64,000 bases of DNA, taken from positions 1,598,784 to 1,662,783 of the forward strand of contig JAKVOU010000001.1 of assembly GCA_022482625.1 (NCBI GenBank). The letters are read 5' to 3'. The position numbers and the translations under genes are program-made. The notes under the pieces are model-generated. The model made no database searches. It was not told the origin of the DNA and saw nothing but the letters and a program-made list of their open reading frames with translations. How positions within the stretch are numbered: position 1 is the stretch's first letter; every line of letters starts with the position of its first letter. Source of the DNA: Spirochaetia bacterium (GTDB taxonomy: Bacteria > Spirochaetota > Spirochaetia > Sphaerochaetales > Sphaerochaetaceae). This document shows, piece by piece, positions 24,933-34,315 of the stretch.

Positions 24933-26069
24933 TCAAGTCCCTGCACCATTTTTTGCATACAAGAAACCGGCAACAATTGCCGTAAGAGGAGCAGTAAGAA
25001 CCAAGCCGAAGCTACCTACCATCGTATTGAGGATTTCGGCAGCAACATAATTGAGATTCAGCATCTGTACCATAGGCGTCCCCTGTGCCATGAAAACCAT
25101 CAGGAGTCCCATGTAGTTGCTGGAGTAAGCAAGCAACAGTGTAGTAGTCATCGTGCCGATCACAGAACGACCGACACGAAGTCCCGAGAAGACCAGCTCC
25201 TTCCTTGCCAAAGTCGGGTTATGCCGCTTCACCTCTTCCATGGCTGCCGCCACGTCCATCGAAATATCCATTACCGCTCCCGAAGCTGCCAGGAATACAC
25301 CGGCAATGAAAATTTTCGTCAGGTTCAGGTACGCATACCCGCTGTACAGCAAAGTCTCAGTAAAAGGTTTCACGGCTCCGCTGAGACGGAAAAGCCTGGT
25401 AAAGACCGTTGCAAGCAGCCAGGTCACTATAATTCCGGAAGCTGTGCCGAGAAAAGAAGCCAATCCCTTCTTTGTCATCTCTCCTATGAGAAAAAGGATG
25501 ACAGCAGAAAGCAACAGGACTACGATCATGGACACAAGTACAGGATCGAAGCCCTTGAGAAAGACAGGAAGCATGACCTTCCAGATCATCGCGCCGGAAA
25601 ACAGGAAAGAAACCAAGGCCTTTATTCCTGTCATACCGGCAAACAAAGCAAGAAAAATCGAAAAGAGTACGAGCAGCATACATTCATAAGGTAACCTGTC
25701 ATAGCCTACCAACGTGGCCCCCATGAGTTTACCGTCCTTGACATAGGGAGTTGCAAGCACTTTCATTCCAGGTTCATATACAGTATCAAGCTCCATCTTG
25801 CCAAGGAGCCTGTTGACACCTTTTATTTCTTTCCCGGCATAGGTTCCCGAAAGTATCCGCACCATAACAGACTGCTGCCCGACTTTTGTAATGCCATATT
25901 GTTCCATATGTGTATCGTCAACGCTGAGTACCAGGGCTTTTACCGCTGACGGGACGGTAGGTTTACTCGTGCCCAGCGAAATCGGCAGGAAAACCATGAC
26001 AAGACTCAGCACTGACAGCAACACGGTGAATGACAGGTCAAAACGCTTGCCAAGGGCAGTCTTCATCAT
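24933..26069 (-). CDS. YibE/F family membrane protein
   Basis: A 378-residue protein with one N-terminal hydrophobic segment, a soluble extracytoplasmic domain of about 100 residues, and seven or so membrane helices with the YibE/F signature GAVMDISMDVAAAMEEVKRH and SGLRVGRSVIGTMTTTL. The start at ATG 26069 is chosen because AGGAGG precedes it by six bases. Function of the family is unproven, possibly export of a small molecule. It lies 10 bp after the phosphatase gene, so it is probably its operon partner. Confidence 0.87.
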   Translation of the reverse strand: MMKTALGKRFDLSFTVLLSVLSLVMVFLPISLGTSKPTVPSAVKALVLSVDDTHMEQYGITKVGQQSVMVRILSGTYAGKEIKGVNRLLGKMELDTVYEPGMKVLATPYVKDGKLMGATLVGYDRLPYECMLLVLFSIFLALFAGMTGIKALVSFLFSGAMIWKVMLPVFLKGFDPVLVSMIVVLLLSAVILFLIGEMTKKGLASFLGTASGIIVTWLLATVFTRLFRLSGAVKPFTETLLYSGYAYLNLTKIFIAGVFLAASGAVMDISMDVAAAMEEVKRHNPTLARKELVFSGLRVGRSVIGTMTTTLLLAYSSNYMGLLMVFMAQGTPMVQMLNLNYVAAEILNTMVGSFGLVLTAPLTAIVAGFLYAKNGAGT

Positions 26070-26093
26070 GATCTTCCTCCTCATCGTGTACTA

Positions 26094-27572
26094 CTACTTC
26101 CGGATGCCAAGGGCATCCGCCATTACCTTGTAGATGTCCACATTGTCCATCATTCCATTGACCAGCTGGCTGTCAGGTCCTTCTGCATAGGTTGCAACAG
26201 GAACTGCAGTGTGTGAGTAAGTCGTCCAACCGATACCGGCGCGGCTGTTGAGGACATGGGTAATCTCCATGACAAACGGTTCGTAGCCACCATAAAGCAG
26301 GTAATCATCAGTATAGGCCGACTTGATCACTTCTCCGTCCATGCTCCTCTTGAGAGCCGCAGCAAGCTCAACGCTTTCCTGGGCGGTAAGGTTGTCAAGT
26401 CCGAAGTAATTCTTCAGATCACCTTTCAAATCATCAAGACTGCAGTTTGCTGCAGTATGGGTTTCCTTATACTGGGCAAAGGCATTTTCCGTATAGTTTT
26501 CATAGGAAATATCCTGCCCTTCCAAAGCCTTGAATGCACTCTCATATTCAGTCCCGGCAAATCCAAGGGTCAAGCCACCGGTTTCGTGGTCAGCAACAAT
26601 GATTACCAATGTGTCGCCGGAATGCTGCTTGTAGTAGTCTATGGCCTTCTGTACGGCATCATTGAAAGCAAGCGTGTCAATTATGGATGTCTTGGCATCA
26701 TTGGCATGGCAGGCATGGTCAATCCTGCCACCTTCGACCATAAGGAAGAATCCGTCATCATCCTTGCTCAAAAGCTGGATTGCCTTGTCGGTCATCTGGG
26801 CCAAGGTCGGTTGGTCAGCTTTGTCTATGGCATAGCTCAGATGGGAAGCAGAGAACAATCCCAGTACCTTGTCACCGGCTTTGGGTTGGTATGCAAGGAA
26901 ATCAGCAGTCTTTCCATCACCGACAAACGTGGTATAGCCCTTGGCACTCATTTCCTTGGTCAGGTCCCTTCCGTCAGTTCGCTTTGATTTCAAGCTTCCA
27001 CCTTGTCCGACAAAGTTACGGTAACCACCACCTGCAAGGAAATCGACACCAGAAAGGCTTTCATCTATGGCAATGGCATTCTCGTCGTCCCTGTCGACAT
27101 TATGGGCAAGGAACACTGCAGGAGTTGCATGGGTCACACGGGTCGTAGTCAGTACACCTGTAGCTTTTCCTTGTTGCTGGGCTTCAGCAAGAATGGATGT
27201 AAGAGGAGTATGGTTGTCATCGACTGAAATTGCACCACAATAGGTCTTATGGCCAGTAGCAATGGCTGTTCCTGCTGCAGCGGAATCGGTAATCAGCCTG
27301 TCGCTTGCATAAGTAGTGGTCATACCTTGGTGAGGGAAATCCTCAAAACTCAGCTTGCCCATCCAATTGCCGTCCTCTGCTCCGAGATAGGCATCGGCAG
27401 CAGCAATCTGGGGTACACCCATTCCGTCTCCGATCAGCAGGATCACATGTTTTGCACGTCCTGCCTGGCTTCCGTTCGGCTGGAGTACCGCCGATGTTTC
27501 AACTTCCCCTTCTGCAACCAGCAGACAGCTGGCAGTAAGCAGTACGGATACGATACTTAAGATTCGTTTCAT
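26094..27572 (-). CDS. alkaline phosphatase
   Basis: A 492-residue secreted phosphomonoesterase of the PhoA family. An N-terminal signal (SIVSVLLTASCLLVAEG) may be lipoprotein-like with Cys16 or a plain signal peptide. IGDGMGVPQI holds the first metal Asp, ITDSAAAGTAIATG the nucleophilic Ser, and ADHETGG the metal-binding Asp-His. It releases phosphate from organic esters outside the inner membrane. AGGAG precedes the ATG and is buried in a hairpin described separately. It follows potD with a 121-bp gap and precedes the YibE/F gene by 10 bp. Confidence 0.95.
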   Translation of the reverse strand: MKRILSIVSVLLTASCLLVAEGEVETSAVLQPNGSQAGRAKHVILLIGDGMGVPQIAAADAYLGAEDGNWMGKLSFEDFPHQGMTTTYASDRLITDSAAAGTAIATGHKTYCGAISVDDNHTPLTSILAEAQQQGKATGVLTTTRVTHATPAVFLAHNVDRDDENAIAIDESLSGVDFLAGGGYRNFVGQGGSLKSKRTDGRDLTKEMSAKGYTTFVGDGKTADFLAYQPKAGDKVLGLFSASHLSYAIDKADQPTLAQMTDKAIQLLSKDDDGFFLMVEGGRIDHACHANDAKTSIIDTLAFNDAVQKAIDYYKQHSGDTLVIIVADHETGGLTLGFAGTEYESAFKALEGQDISYENYTENAFAQYKETHTAANCSLDDLKGDLKNYFGLDNLTAQESVELAAALKRSMDGEVIKSAYTDDYLLYGGYEPFVMEITHVLNSRAGIGWTTYSHTAVPVATYAEGPDSQLVNGMMDNVDIYKVMADALGIRK

Positions 27573-27575
27573 ATA

Positions 27576-27611
27576 TTTCTCCTAATTGAGGTACTTCTAC
27601 CGTAGGAGAAA
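27576..27611 (-). promoter_or_regulatory. hairpin enclosing the phosphatase ribosome-binding site
   Basis: A perfect 9-bp inverted repeat, TTTCTCCTA (27576-27584 as complement) and TAGGAGAAA (27603-27611), forms a hairpin in the mRNA just before the phosphatase ATG. The AGGAG of one arm is the ribosome-binding site, so folding would block initiation. It could equally be an intercistronic structure ending the pot transcript. Confidence 0.55.
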
Positions 27612-27693
27612 AAAATAAGACAAATGTTAAGCACACATTAGAAAACCATGAAATACAGACAGATATACATCGGGTACAAGTGATGCACATGAC

Positions 27694-28734
27694 CTATTTG
27701 CCGGAAAACCTGATCTTTTGCCAGATATCATTGTACTTTTCCAATCCTGCACCGACATCATCCTTGATCTGGCAGGAAGCAAGCTGACTGGTAGCATACA
27801 TGGGCACAGTCGTCATATACGCAGCTGCAGCCTCATTGACACTGGGAGGAAAACGGAACTCATCAAGAAATTGTGCATATACGTCAGGTCTATGGATAAA
27901 ATTCATGAACAGCATGGCAAGTTCAGGATCCTTGGCTCCCTTTGGGATACACATGGAATCAATATACATCGGGCCGCCTTCCTTGGGAACGAAATAATCG
28001 ACCTTGTCCCAATCACTTTCCTTCAGTTCACCGAATACAATTTCAGGATACCCTTGAACCACATAGAAATCACCGGAAGCAAAACTTTTCCCGAACCCTT
28101 CACTGTCAAACTTGGCCAAGTTCGGCTTCCAGACCTTGTTGACGACATACTCTGCCTGTGCAAGCTGTCCATCATCCAGTGTATTGACACTATAGCCCTT
28201 GTACGCCAAGGCATCACCCAAGACTTCCCTCATATCATCCATCATGCTCATATGCCCGGCAAGATCGGTACGGGAAAAGATATCCCAACTGTGATCATAG
28301 CCATGGACCTTTTCCTTGTTTACCGAAACGCCGGCTGCACCCATGAAATACGGAACCGAATAGACAAACCCAGGATCATATGTCGCCTTTTCCTTGACCA
28401 AGGCAGAAAGGTATTTCACATTCGGAATCTTCGAAAGGTCAATTTTCTCCAGCATGCCAAGTTTGATCAAGATGGAAACATAATCCTGTGATGGAAAGAT
28501 AACATCGTACCCTGTCGCACCACAGAGGAGCTTTGCAAACATTTCTTCATTTGAAGCAAAGTTGTCAACTTCAACATTGACATCATAGGTATTCTCAAAT
28601 TCCTCAATCACCGATTGCGGGGTATAGCAGGTCCAATTGAACAAATACAATGTCTTTTTCTTGCTTGAACAGGATACCAACAGACAAGAAGTCAGGACAA
28701 CGGCAAAGATAGACAGCAGATCACGCTTCTTCAT
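27694..28734 (-). CDS. potD: spermidine/putrescine-binding lipoprotein PotD
   Basis: A 346-residue periplasmic receptor for polyamines. The lipobox LLVSCSSKKK places the lipidated Cys near residue 22. The mature part begins LYLFNWTCYTPQSVIEEFEN, matching the PotD/PotF start, and includes VIFPSQDYV and the aromatic PYFMGAAGV region. It is the last gene of the potABCD cluster, starting 5 bp after potC. In spirochaetes a membrane-anchored binding protein is usual. Confidence 0.93.
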   Translation of the reverse strand: MKKRDLLSIFAVVLTSCLLVSCSSKKKTLYLFNWTCYTPQSVIEEFENTYDVNVEVDNFASNEEMFAKLLCGATGYDVIFPSQDYVSILIKLGMLEKIDLSKIPNVKYLSALVKEKATYDPGFVYSVPYFMGAAGVSVNKEKVHGYDHSWDIFSRTDLAGHMSMMDDMREVLGDALAYKGYSVNTLDDGQLAQAEYVVNKVWKPNLAKFDSEGFGKSFASGDFYVVQGYPEIVFGELKESDWDKVDYFVPKEGGPMYIDSMCIPKGAKDPELAMLFMNFIHRPDVYAQFLDEFRFPPSVNEAAAAYMTTVPMYATSQLASCQIKDDVGAGLEKYNDIWQKIRFSGK

Positions 28735-28738
28735 AAGG

Positions 28739-29617
28739 TTACCTCGAGGATGCCAGCGTCTTCAGAAATTTCCTCAACGTGAAGACAACCAGGCAGATTG
28801 ACAGAAGAATAAACAGGGCCAAGGCATTGACTGCAGGAGTAATGCCGAAACGAATCAAGGAATAGATATAAAGGGGAAGAGTCGTCGACCCAGGTCCACT
28901 GACAAAAAACGTAATGACAAAATCTTCCATGCTAAGGGTAACTGCCATCAAGTAACCACTGAGAATGCCAGGCATGATGATGGGTATGACAATCTTCAGC
29001 AATGTCGTCCTTTCATCAGCACCAAGATCTTTTGCAGCTTCAATGACGGAAACGTCAAACTCATCCAATCTGGTCATGATTGTCAGGAACACAAACGGAA
29101 GACAAAAAGTCACATGGGCAAGGAAAATGGTAAACAGTCCCAACTGCAGGCCTATCTTGGCAAAAAACAGGACTGTAGAAACACCGATGATGACTTCTGG
29201 CATTACCATAGGAAGGTAGGAAACAGTCTGGATAAAACGTCTGCCAGCAAAACGGTACCGGCTTACTCCTACGGCAGCAAGCGTAGCAAGTACCGTAGAA
29301 ACTGCAGCAGAAGACAAAGCAATGATAATGCTGTTCAACACGGCCTTCCACAGAGCTGGGGAATCAAAGAAAAGTTCCTTATACCATTGCAGGGAAAAAC
29401 CAGTAAATTGTGCCCCCTTATCTTTGTTAAAGGAATAAACAATGATCAGAACAAGAGGCAACAGCAGAAACAGGAGACTTATCACCAACATTACCTTTGA
29501 AAAAGAAAATTCTTTCCGTCGCTTGAAACTTTTGCGTGCATCCCGCCCCATCTGCGTCCTATTGGGTCTTTTCCGTAACAAAGAAGAAAGGAATTCCTTG
29601 AAAAACAAAGATCTCAT
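28739..29617 (-). CDS. potC: polyamine ABC transporter permease PotC
   Basis: A 292-residue inner-membrane permease with six predicted helices and the EAA loop EAAKDLGADERTTLLKIVIP, which contacts the ATPase. A basic stretch of about 40 residues precedes the first helix, longer than usual. It overlaps potB by 4 bp, so translation is coupled. It forms the channel with PotB. Confidence 0.93.
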   Translation of the reverse strand: MRSLFFKEFLSSLLRKRPNRTQMGRDARKSFKRRKEFSFSKVMLVISLLFLLLPLVLIIVYSFNKDKGAQFTGFSLQWYKELFFDSPALWKAVLNSIIIALSSAAVSTVLATLAAVGVSRYRFAGRRFIQTVSYLPMVMPEVIIGVSTVLFFAKIGLQLGLFTIFLAHVTFCLPFVFLTIMTRLDEFDVSVIEAAKDLGADERTTLLKIVIPIIMPGILSGYLMAVTLSMEDFVITFFVSGPGSTTLPLYIYSLIRFGITPAVNALALFILLSICLVVFTLRKFLKTLASSR

Positions 29618-30471
29618 CTTTTTCCTTCCTTTCCATCATCTTTCAGCAGATAAAGCACACCGACAGTTGAGATCAAAGCAATAAGCAAGGAGAAAGCTGC
29701 CGCAAGCGGCCAGTTCCTTGTCTTTGTGACCTGGTCAGCAATCAGATTGCCAAGCAGATAAGAATCCTTGCCACCGACCAAAAGCGGGACCGTATAGTTG
29801 CCGAATGCCGAAATGAACGTAAAGACTACAGAAGTTTCTATTCCTCCTTTTATTGAAGGGAAAAGCACTTTTCGTGTCGCAGTTGCACGGGAGGCACCCA
29901 AGTCCCTGGCAGCTTCCAACAGGGCAAAGTCAAAACGGTCAATCGATGCAAACACAGGGAGAATCGCATAGGGAAGGAACATATAGACAGATACAAGGAC
30001 AACGGCAAAACTGTTATATAGCAAACTCAGATGGTCACTTGGAACTCCCAGCAAGGAAAGCAGATAGACGATGATACCGTCACTGCCAAGAAGGGACATC
30101 CATGCAAAGATACGAAGCAAGGAATTCGTCAAGAACGGAATCAATACCAGGGCAAGCAACAAAGTCTGATGCCGGCTTTTGACAATGGCATATGCTGTTG
30201 GGATTGCAAGTATCATCACGATGACCGTAATCAAGACCGACAGCAAAAAAGTTCTCAAAGCAATAAGCCCATAGGCTTTGTCAAATAACCGGGCATAGGC
30301 CTGAAGGGAAAAAATTGGTTCAACCCCACCGTAAAGAGCCTTCTGCAGGAAACTGTAGCAGATGATCACAGCCATGGGAGCAAGGAAAAATATCAAAAGC
30401 CAGGCTCCCATCGGATAAGCATAGGCACCACCGAGATTTTTTTTACGCCCATGGGACTCCTGTAATTTCAT
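29614..30471 (-). CDS. potB: polyamine ABC transporter permease PotB
   Basis: A 285-residue permease with six hydrophobic segments and EAA loop EAARDLGASRATATRKVLFP. The start overlaps the potA stop by 4 bp. Pairs with PotC to carry spermidine or putrescine across the inner membrane. Confidence 0.93.
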   Translation of the reverse strand: MKLQESHGRKKNLGGAYAYPMGAWLLIFFLAPMAVIICYSFLQKALYGGVEPIFSLQAYARLFDKAYGLIALRTFLLSVLITVIVMILAIPTAYAIVKSRHQTLLLALVLIPFLTNSLLRIFAWMSLLGSDGIIVYLLSLLGVPSDHLSLLYNSFAVVLVSVYMFLPYAILPVFASIDRFDFALLEAARDLGASRATATRKVLFPSIKGGIETSVVFTFISAFGNYTVPLLVGGKDSYLLGNLIADQVTKTRNWPLAAAFSLLIALISTVGVLYLLKDDGKEGKR

Positions 30472-31607
30472 TTGAGGATATCCTCCACTATATAGCCGTC
30501 ATTGTCTGTCCAGGAAACGAAAACCTTATCCTGCCACTCAATCTCGGGTCCATCATCAAGGAACACCTTATGCTGCTTATATACCCTGACCAATTGATTG
30601 TTTCTCAAACGGACATAGAACTTGGATTGGAAGCCAGAATACACGACTTCTTCTACGACTCCAGGAAAAACATTGAGCCCTTCCCTAAAAGGAGGCATTT
30701 CATGGGAAATATAGATTTTTTCCGGTCTGACAGTATAGCAGACTTTTTGCCCTGCTGCTGTCATTTCATAGTCAGTTACCAGAAGCGGATCCTTGAAATT
30801 ACCGATCCGAAGCCTACAGGCATACTCTTCAGGACGATCAGGGACATCAGGGAGCTTGTTACAGGTCTCGACTGTCGCCACAAAACTGTTGGTTTCTCCG
30901 ATGAAACGTGCAACGAACTGTGTTGCAGGACACTCATAGATTTCAAAGGGAGTGCCGATCTGCAGTACTTTGCCTTTGTTCATGACTGCAATACGGTCAG
31001 AAACAGAAAGTGCTTCGTTCTGGTCATGGGTCACATAGATGAAAGTAATGCCTATCTTATCATGGATGGTATCCAAATCAACCAGAAGGTTAGATCGCAG
31101 TTTTGCATCCAAGGCAGAAAGAGGTTCATCAAGAAGCAATACGCTCGGTTCCCCGATCAAGGCCCGGGCTATGGCAACCCTTTGGCGTTGCCCACCGGAA
31201 ATCTGATCCGGCATCTTTCTTTCCTGCCCTTCAAGTTGAACCAACCGTAGGTACTTGATGACTTTCTCTCTGATTTGCTTCTCAGGGACTTTTTTCAGTC
31301 TCAAAGGAAAAGCAATGTTTTCATAGACAGTCATATGAGGAAAGAGAGCATAACTTTGGAACACAGTATTTGAACGACGTTTTTCCGGAGGCAACGGCAA
31401 GACATCCTCACCGTCAAAAAGCACGGTTCCATCGTCAGGAAACTCAAAACCGGCAAGAATTCGCAACAACGTCGTCTTCCCACATCCAGAAGGTCCTAGA
31501 AGAGAAAAGAATTCCCCACTTTTGATTGTGATACTCACATCATCCAAAGCACAAAAACCACCAAATCGCTTGGATACATGGTCAATGACCACTGCACTGC
31601 CTTTCAT
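30468..31607 (-). CDS. potA: polyamine ABC transporter ATP-binding protein PotA
   Basis: A 379-residue ATPase. Walker A GPSGCGKTT, signature QISGGQRQRVAIARAL, Walker B VLLLDEPLSALD and a C-terminal TOBE regulatory domain are present in order. The start is taken as ATG 31607 (protein begins MKGSAVVIDHVSKRFGG); a longer reading to 31766 adds 53 residues without family support. It heads the potABCD operon and diverges from glycerate kinase. Confidence 0.93.
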   Translation of the reverse strand: MKGSAVVIDHVSKRFGGFCALDDVSITIKSGEFFSLLGPSGCGKTTLLRILAGFEFPDDGTVLFDGEDVLPLPPEKRRSNTVFQSYALFPHMTVYENIAFPLRLKKVPEKQIREKVIKYLRLVQLEGQERKMPDQISGGQRQRVAIARALIGEPSVLLLDEPLSALDAKLRSNLLVDLDTIHDKIGITFIYVTHDQNEALSVSDRIAVMNKGKVLQIGTPFEIYECPATQFVARFIGETNSFVATVETCNKLPDVPDRPEEYACRLRIGNFKDPLLVTDYEMTAAGQKVCYTVRPEKIYISHEMPPFREGLNVFPGVVEEVVYSGFQSKFYVRLRNNQLVRVYKQHKVFLDDGPEIEWQDKVFVSWTDNDGYIVEDILK

Positions 31608-31844
31608 CTCTCTGAAAAACTCCACAGGAAGCGTACTTCCAAACCAGCAAGGAAGTGGACGACCCCACAGAGACCCGCCACTTGATAATTTCCGTAAAGG
31701 AATCACTACAAAATTCTCAAAAAACGAATATAGCACACTTATAATACTACATGGGTTGTCAGTCAATATATCAAAATCACTTGGAATCGATTATTTTTCT
31801 CTTAATAAAATAAAAGTACTGGAAACCAATAGTGAAAATTGATT

Positions 31845-31869
31845 GATAAACATGGCTGTTGTGTTTATC
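31845..31869. promoter_or_regulatory. inverted repeat between potA and glycerate kinase
   Basis: GATAAACA (31845-31852) and TGTTTATC (31862-31869) form a perfect 8-bp inverted repeat with a 9-base spacer in the divergent region, about 40 bp before the glycerate kinase ATG. It may be an operator or a leader hairpin. Confidence 0.4.
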
Positions 31870-31908
31870 ATAGTGACAAATACGACTCAGGAGAAAAGAC
31901 ACAGACTC

Positions 31909-33042
31909 ATGAAAAATTTCATCTTGATTCCCGATTCATTCAAAGGGACCATGAGTTCCATGGAAATCTGTACCATCATGGAAAAAGCCATCAAAGCAAC
32001 CTACCCGGATGCCCATACAATAAGCCTACCCGTAGCAGACGGAGGAGAAGGAAGCGTTGATTCGTTCCTCCAAGCCTTAGGTGGAGAAAAAATCACGCTT
32101 AAGGCTACTGGGCCTTATAGAGAGCCTGTAGAAGGTTTCTATGGGATTCTTCCCGGTAACGTTGCTGTCATTGAAATGGCAGCAACCGCAGGGCTTCCAC
32201 TTGTCCAAGATCAACTTGACCCCAGCCTTACAACTACCTATGGAGTTGGAGAACTGATGATTGATGCAGCAAAAAGGGGTTGCAAGACTATCATCATAGG
32301 ACTTGGCGGTTCTGCAACAAATGATGGCGGCTGTGGCGCAGCAGCAGCTTGTGGTGTGCGTTTCCTTGACAGCAAAGGCAATGAATTCGTCCCTACGGGA
32401 AGTACATTGGATAAAGTTGCCAGCATAGATAAAAGCAAAAGAAGCTCACTTCTTGAGGGCATCCAGATCAAGACAATGTGTGACATTGACAATCCATACT
32501 ATGGCAAGACAGGAGCCGCCTATATATTCGGTCCCCAGAAAGGAGCTGATGAGAAAATGGTTGAATCCCTCGATGCCAAGATGCAGGCATTGTGCAAAGT
32601 AATGGAAAGGGATTGCAACGTAAACGTCCAAACCATACCTGGCAGCGGTGCCGCAGGAGGCATGGGTGGCGGTATGATAGCTTTCTTCGATTCAAAGCTG
32701 CAAATGGGTATCGAAACAGTCCTTGATACCGTAGAATTTGACAAAAAGCTTGAAAGTGCCGATGCGGTCTTCACAGGGGAAGGCAAAATAGATGGGCAAA
32801 GCCTGAGAGGCAAGGTAGTCATAGGCATTGCACGCCGGGCAAAGAAAAAACACGTACCGGTATTTGCCATTGTCGGTGATATCGGCGATGACGTGGCACC
32901 GGCCTACGATATGGGAGTAACCGGAATCTATTCAATCAACCGTGTAGCCAAAGATTTCAACAAAGTCAAGGGAAGGGCAAAGGACGACATGTACCTGACC
33001 ATGGATAATCTCATGAGAACATTCAAGAGATTGGGTCTGTAA
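31909..33042 (+). CDS. glycerate kinase (type I, GarK/GlxK)
   Basis: A 377-residue kinase that phosphorylates D-glycerate. The family start ILIPDSFKGTMSSMEICTIM, then VADGGEGSVDSFLQALGG, LGGSATNDGGCGAAAACG and GSGAAGGMGGGM are all present. The start is placed at ATG 31909 to align with the family; a longer frame exists to 31843 but adds an unrelated hydrophobic stretch. AGGAG lies about 15 bases before the chosen start, rather far. The product links sugar-acid breakdown to lower glycolysis. Confidence 0.93.
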   Translation: MKNFILIPDSFKGTMSSMEICTIMEKAIKATYPDAHTISLPVADGGEGSVDSFLQALGGEKITLKATGPYREPVEGFYGILPGNVAVIEMAATAGLPLVQDQLDPSLTTTYGVGELMIDAAKRGCKTIIIGLGGSATNDGGCGAAAACGVRFLDSKGNEFVPTGSTLDKVASIDKSKRSSLLEGIQIKTMCDIDNPYYGKTGAAYIFGPQKGADEKMVESLDAKMQALCKVMERDCNVNVQTIPGSGAAGGMGGGMIAFFDSKLQMGIETVLDTVEFDKKLESADAVFTGEGKIDGQSLRGKVVIGIARRAKKKHVPVFAIVGDIGDDVAPAYDMGVTGIYSINRVAKDFNKVKGRAKDDMYLTMDNLMRTFKRLGL

Positions 33043-33073
33043 GCATTGTCCATCATATCAGGAGCAACTGCAA

Positions 33074-33844
33074 GTGAAGAAGCCTGAGCTGAGAAAATTG
33101 CTTGGAAACGGAGATGAAAAACTTGCACTTTTCAACAGCAGGCTGCAAGTCAGTCCGGTTCGTCCTGTCCTAGGCATACGGACTGCCGAGCTGCGGAAAT
33201 TGGCAAAACAGCAGGCTAAAGTGAAAGGCATTGCGTTTGTAGATAACCTGTTGGAAAATACGGAAGGCCTATACTATGAAGAAGTACTGCTCTGTTACTT
33301 TGCTTTTGCCACTCTTGCTGCAAAAATGCAGCAAGAAGATGTTTTCCATTACCTTGACCGATTGTTACTCCTGAATGACAGCTGGGCAACCAACGACAGC
33401 CTTGCCAGTTCACTCAAATGTATCTCAAAAGCTTCTGATAAGTACTGGGAATACCTGAAAATAAAATTGCAAAGCAAAAATCCATGGGACCAGCGTTTTG
33501 CCATCATATGTTTCATGGATTACTATCTGGATGACACACATACAGCCACAGTCCTGGAACAGCTTTCAAAGTGTAGAAGTAATGAATATTACGTCAATAT
33601 GGCTCTTGCATGGGCTTTTGCCACGGCACTTGCAAAACAACGGGAACTAACTGCAAAATACTTTTTCACCCAGGATGCACTTACACCGGAAGTCTGGGCC
33701 ATGTCAGCATCAAAGGCCATTGAAAGCTTCAGGATTTCAAATGCTGACAAGCAGCGGTTAAAGACACTCCGCCATGAAAAACAAAAGTATGGAAACTGTC
33801 TTCAACAATCCTTTAAAGGCAGTAAAGGAAAGTGCAAGACTTAG
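33074..33844 (+). CDS. AlkD-like DNA alkylation repair protein
   Basis: A 256-residue all-helical HEAT-like repeat protein of the AlkD family, glycosylases acting on alkylated bases. Typical elements are VLGIRTAELRKLAKQ, the LLLNDSWATNDSLASSLK region and NPWDQRFAIICFMDYYLDD. Members of this group found in anaerobes are often annotated as DNA alkylation repair enzymes; the DNA activity of this subgroup is not shown. Start is GTG with AGGAG ten bases upstream, 31 bp after glycerate kinase, so it may be co-transcribed. Confidence 0.85.
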   Translation: MKKPELRKLLGNGDEKLALFNSRLQVSPVRPVLGIRTAELRKLAKQQAKVKGIAFVDNLLENTEGLYYEEVLLCYFAFATLAAKMQQEDVFHYLDRLLLLNDSWATNDSLASSLKCISKASDKYWEYLKIKLQSKNPWDQRFAIICFMDYYLDDTHTATVLEQLSKCRSNEYYVNMALAWAFATALAKQRELTAKYFFTQDALTPEVWAMSASKAIESFRISNADKQRLKTLRHEKQKYGNCLQQSFKGSKGKCKT

Positions 33845-33932
33845 GTGACAATGTCACCTACCTGTAGGAACTTTCTTTGTATAGTATAGATGTAAGCAAA
33901 AAGCTAAGGCACAAGCCAAGGAGATAAAAAAA

Positions 33933-34247
33933 ATGATCAAACATACGACAACCGCTAGTTTTCAGGATGACGTAATCAACTCAAAGGTACCTGTCCTCGT
34001 AGATTTCTGGGCAGCATGGTGTGGCCCATGCAGGATGCAGGGTTCAATACTTGAAAAATTTGATGCAAAGGAAGACAACTCAAAATTTACCATCTGCAAA
34101 GTAAACGTAGATGAAGAGGGACACCTTGCACAGCAGTTCAGTGTCATGTCCATCCCGACCCTCCTGGTCTTCAAGGACGGCAAGGTAGTACAGCAAGCTG
34201 TAGGTGTACGCCAGGAAGACGCACTTAAGAGCATGCTCGGACTCTGA
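33933..34247 (+). CDS. trxA: thioredoxin
   Basis: A 104-residue thioredoxin with the active site AAWCGPCRMQ. It has the family fold: N-terminal strand, VPVLVDFWA, and the cis-Pro loop SIPTLLVFKDG. AAGGAG lies upstream of the ATG. It reduces protein disulfides in the cytoplasm. A terminator follows. Confidence 0.95.
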   Translation: MIKHTTTASFQDDVINSKVPVLVDFWAAWCGPCRMQGSILEKFDAKEDNSKFTICKVNVDEEGHLAQQFSVMSIPTLLVFKDGKVVQQAVGVRQEDALKSMLGL

Positions 34248-34281
34248 CCCCATAAGGAACCACAGAATAGGTATATACCCG

Positions 34282-34315
34282 AAGACTATCCATCTGAAAG
34301 GAAGGGTAGTCTTTT
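34282..34315 (+). terminator. terminator between trxA and the Crp/Fnr gene
   Basis: AAGACTATCC (34282-34291) pairs with GGGTAGTCTT (34304-34313), one G-U pair, followed by TTTT. It overlaps the stop codon of the convergent regulator gene. Confidence 0.75.
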
